The position numbers and the translations under genes are program-made. A stretch of 24,979 nt of DNA from NCBI GenBank assembly GCA_036897095.1, contig JAYMSP010002310.1, positions 1 to 24,979 on the forward strand, in the 5' to 3' direction. A model generated the notes under the pieces. The model saw nothing but the letters and a program-made list of their open reading frames with translations, searched no databases and was not told the origin of the DNA. This document shows, piece by piece, positions 21,376 to 24,979 of the stretch (its first letter is position 1; each line of letters opens with the position of its first letter). Source of the DNA: Plantago elongata. Its lineage: Eukaryota; Streptophyta; Magnoliopsida; Lamiales; Plantaginaceae.

Positions 21376-21455
21376 TGGGCTTGTTCTTGACTTCTTGGCA
21401 AGTTATTGGGCTAGTCCAAAAAGCCCCTTATATCATCTTCTTCCATCAAACCCTG
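21376..21455 (+). promoter_or_regulatory. RPS6 promoter: two site II motifs and a telo-box-like motif
   Basis: TGGGCT occurs at 21376-21381 and 21407-21412, and AAACCCTG at 21448-21455, within 175 bases of the start codon. Site II (TGGGCY) bound by TCP factors, combined with telo-box motifs, is the known arrangement of plant ribosomal-protein promoters. A pyrimidine-rich stretch (tcttcttcc, 21437-21445) is a plausible transcription start zone. The 5' leader before 21549 contains no upstream ATG if it starts there. Confidence 0.65.
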
Positions 21456-21548
21456 AGAAAACCCCATTAGAGCAGGTCGAGAGAAGAAGAGAGGCGCCGC
21501 CTGTACCTGTCATCTGTTCTCAGCTAGCAGGCTCTTCTTTCTTTCAAG

Positions 21549-23503
<1,955 letters not shown>

Positions 23504-23720
23504 AACTTTTTCAGCTATCTATTTTTTCTGCAGAAATTTTGTGGAGGATGATTATTGAACCGTTGTTTCTGCATTAATTTTTCCTGATGAGATATTCATG
23601 ATATACTTCTGGTGGTTTTTGCAATACAAGTGTCTGGTTTTTCAAAAATTTGGGTTTTTGTTTCTACGCATTTGGTTTTCGAATTCAGGTTTATTCAAGT
23701 GCTTTAGTGAGCCATATGAT
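23504..23720 (+). other. RPS6 3' untranslated region (end estimated)
   Basis: T-rich sequence follows the TAG at 23503, with no canonical AATAAA; looser plant signals such as tgatgag and ttgcaatac are present. The end is a guess based on typical 200-base plant trailers. Confidence 0.45.
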
Positions 23721-24979
23721 GACTATTGGCCAGGCTGTGTTGCCATTTTAAGAGAAGTAGAGTGGAAGGTTCAGTTTATCCAGGATAGCAGTTGCCCAAG
23801 TAATATAATTTTATTCATCTGACAGCAAGAGAAGCTTTAGGATTACTAAAAAACTTATTATTATAAGATGCATAAACTGAGAGTGGATGACTCACTTTGT
23901 TATTAAAAGTAGATCTTTCATTGTGAATTTTAATGATTTTAAGTTTTACGGGACGGAGGGGAAGGAGAATAATGGTGTAGTTTTAGACCGTTTCAGTCCA
24001 GTTTAATTATAATTTATATTTTATTTTAATGCGGTTCAATTCAATAAATAGAATACCACATTGAATATAGAAGGTAAATGAAAACGAATTGAAATGGACA
24101 TTTATTAATTAGGTTGAGTTGACCTTAAGGTTTTTGATTGGTCATGGTCAATCTGAAATTGTTACTAGTAAAATCATAAATGTACCTTTCCAATATGTCA
24201 GAGTGTTTTCCTTTTCACTTATTTAGTGTCAGAATTAATGTCGACAAAATGGGAAGAGAGATACTCTCAAAAGAACTTTAAGAACCATTAGACCCGAATT
24301 TCTTTTTTCTCATGGAACGAATTGAACGAAAGATTTCTTTTTTATAGTTCCCAACTATTTTCTAATAAGATACTTAGAAATTAGGGGTAAATATATTGAT
24401 ACGGGAATATGTCAAATCCGTTATTTGAATGTCTCATGAATGGATCTTATAACATCACAGTATTACAAGGATAAGGTCTCAAGGATCCAAGTATAGGATC
24501 TCGAGCTAAAGACCATCCGAGATCAAGCTAGGTCAACACATACAAGAATACCGTGATAGGGATATCCGGACCAAAGTGCACATCCAAAAGGAGGCAGGTC
24601 CAGACCATAAACACATATGAGTCTATATCCGAACCTAAAGAGAACCAAGTGTTGCAAATTTTAGCACGTCATTAGAGGTGGGGCACAATCAGTTCCGGAC
24701 GTTTAGATCCCAAACATTATCCTCGGATGTCTTCACAGACGAGAGGACAAAGATGCCCTCAAAGATCCTTTAAAAAAGATCCTACAAAATGACTAATCTA
24801 ACTTTAAGTCCCAAACAGATGAATTATGATAATACTATGGTCCATAAGCTTAATTAAGCCTTATTCGCTTAATCTCATTAAAAAAATGAACTCCAGGCAA
24901 GTTTCTACTAGAGCAGACATTTTCCATATTCATTACTAGTGCCCCTTCCGAGAGACGGGAAAGTGGACATAAGCTTAAC
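23721..24979. other. Gene-free right flank, repeat-like after about 24360
   Basis: No frame above chance. From 24400 on, the text (ggatccaagtataggatctcgag, atccggaccaaag, cagttccggacg) is less AT-rich and resembles old LTR material, but no LTR ends, PBS or protein motif can be shown. Confidence 0.45.

Overview
This is a stretch of AT-rich plant nuclear DNA, almost certainly from a eudicot. The evidence is GT-AG introns in two clearly plant genes, a decayed Ty1/copia retrotransposon, tRNA-derived SINE-like pieces and Stowaway-like MITE ends. The TTCAG-type microsatellite faintly suggests Caryophyllales, but that is only an impression. No bacterial or organellar gene organisation is visible.

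Layout. From 1 to 2976 lies the 5' half of a copia element on the minus strand: LTR, primer-binding site, gag, protease and integrase. It is cut by the left window edge and broken by several frameshifts and stops. From about 2980 to 10050 is intergenic DNA with short direct repeats, a diverged 110-bp duplication (3308-3420 and 4681-4797), a TTCAG microsatellite and an LTR-plus-PBS remnant (8700-9041). From 10204 to 12389 (+) is a complete seven-exon bHLH transcription factor gene of the bHLH137/BEE/CIB-like type (323 aa), with an (ATT)18 tract directly at one splice donor. A MITE-like element and a SINE-like element follow, then a long gene-poor stretch.

At about 16.8-17.25 kb (+) there is a housekeeping-type promoter (telo-box-like and site II motifs) followed by what looks like the first exon of a small gene whose remaining exons I cannot find. 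From about 20.64 down to 17.29 kb the minus strand carries weak signs of a transcription unit without a recognisable protein. From 21549 to 23503 (+) is a complete six-exon gene for 40S ribosomal protein eS6 (RPS6, 249 aa) with site II promoter motifs. The last 1.1 kb shows no gene.

Only two genes are solid: the bHLH factor (growth and hormone-linked transcription) and RPS6 (translation, TOR/S6K target). Nothing in the window indicates that they act together. No clearly new biological system is demonstrated. The best open leads are the orphan first exon at 17159, the small SINE-like family, the microsatellite abutting the bHLH splice donor, and the duplicated, possibly coding segment at 4.7 kb.
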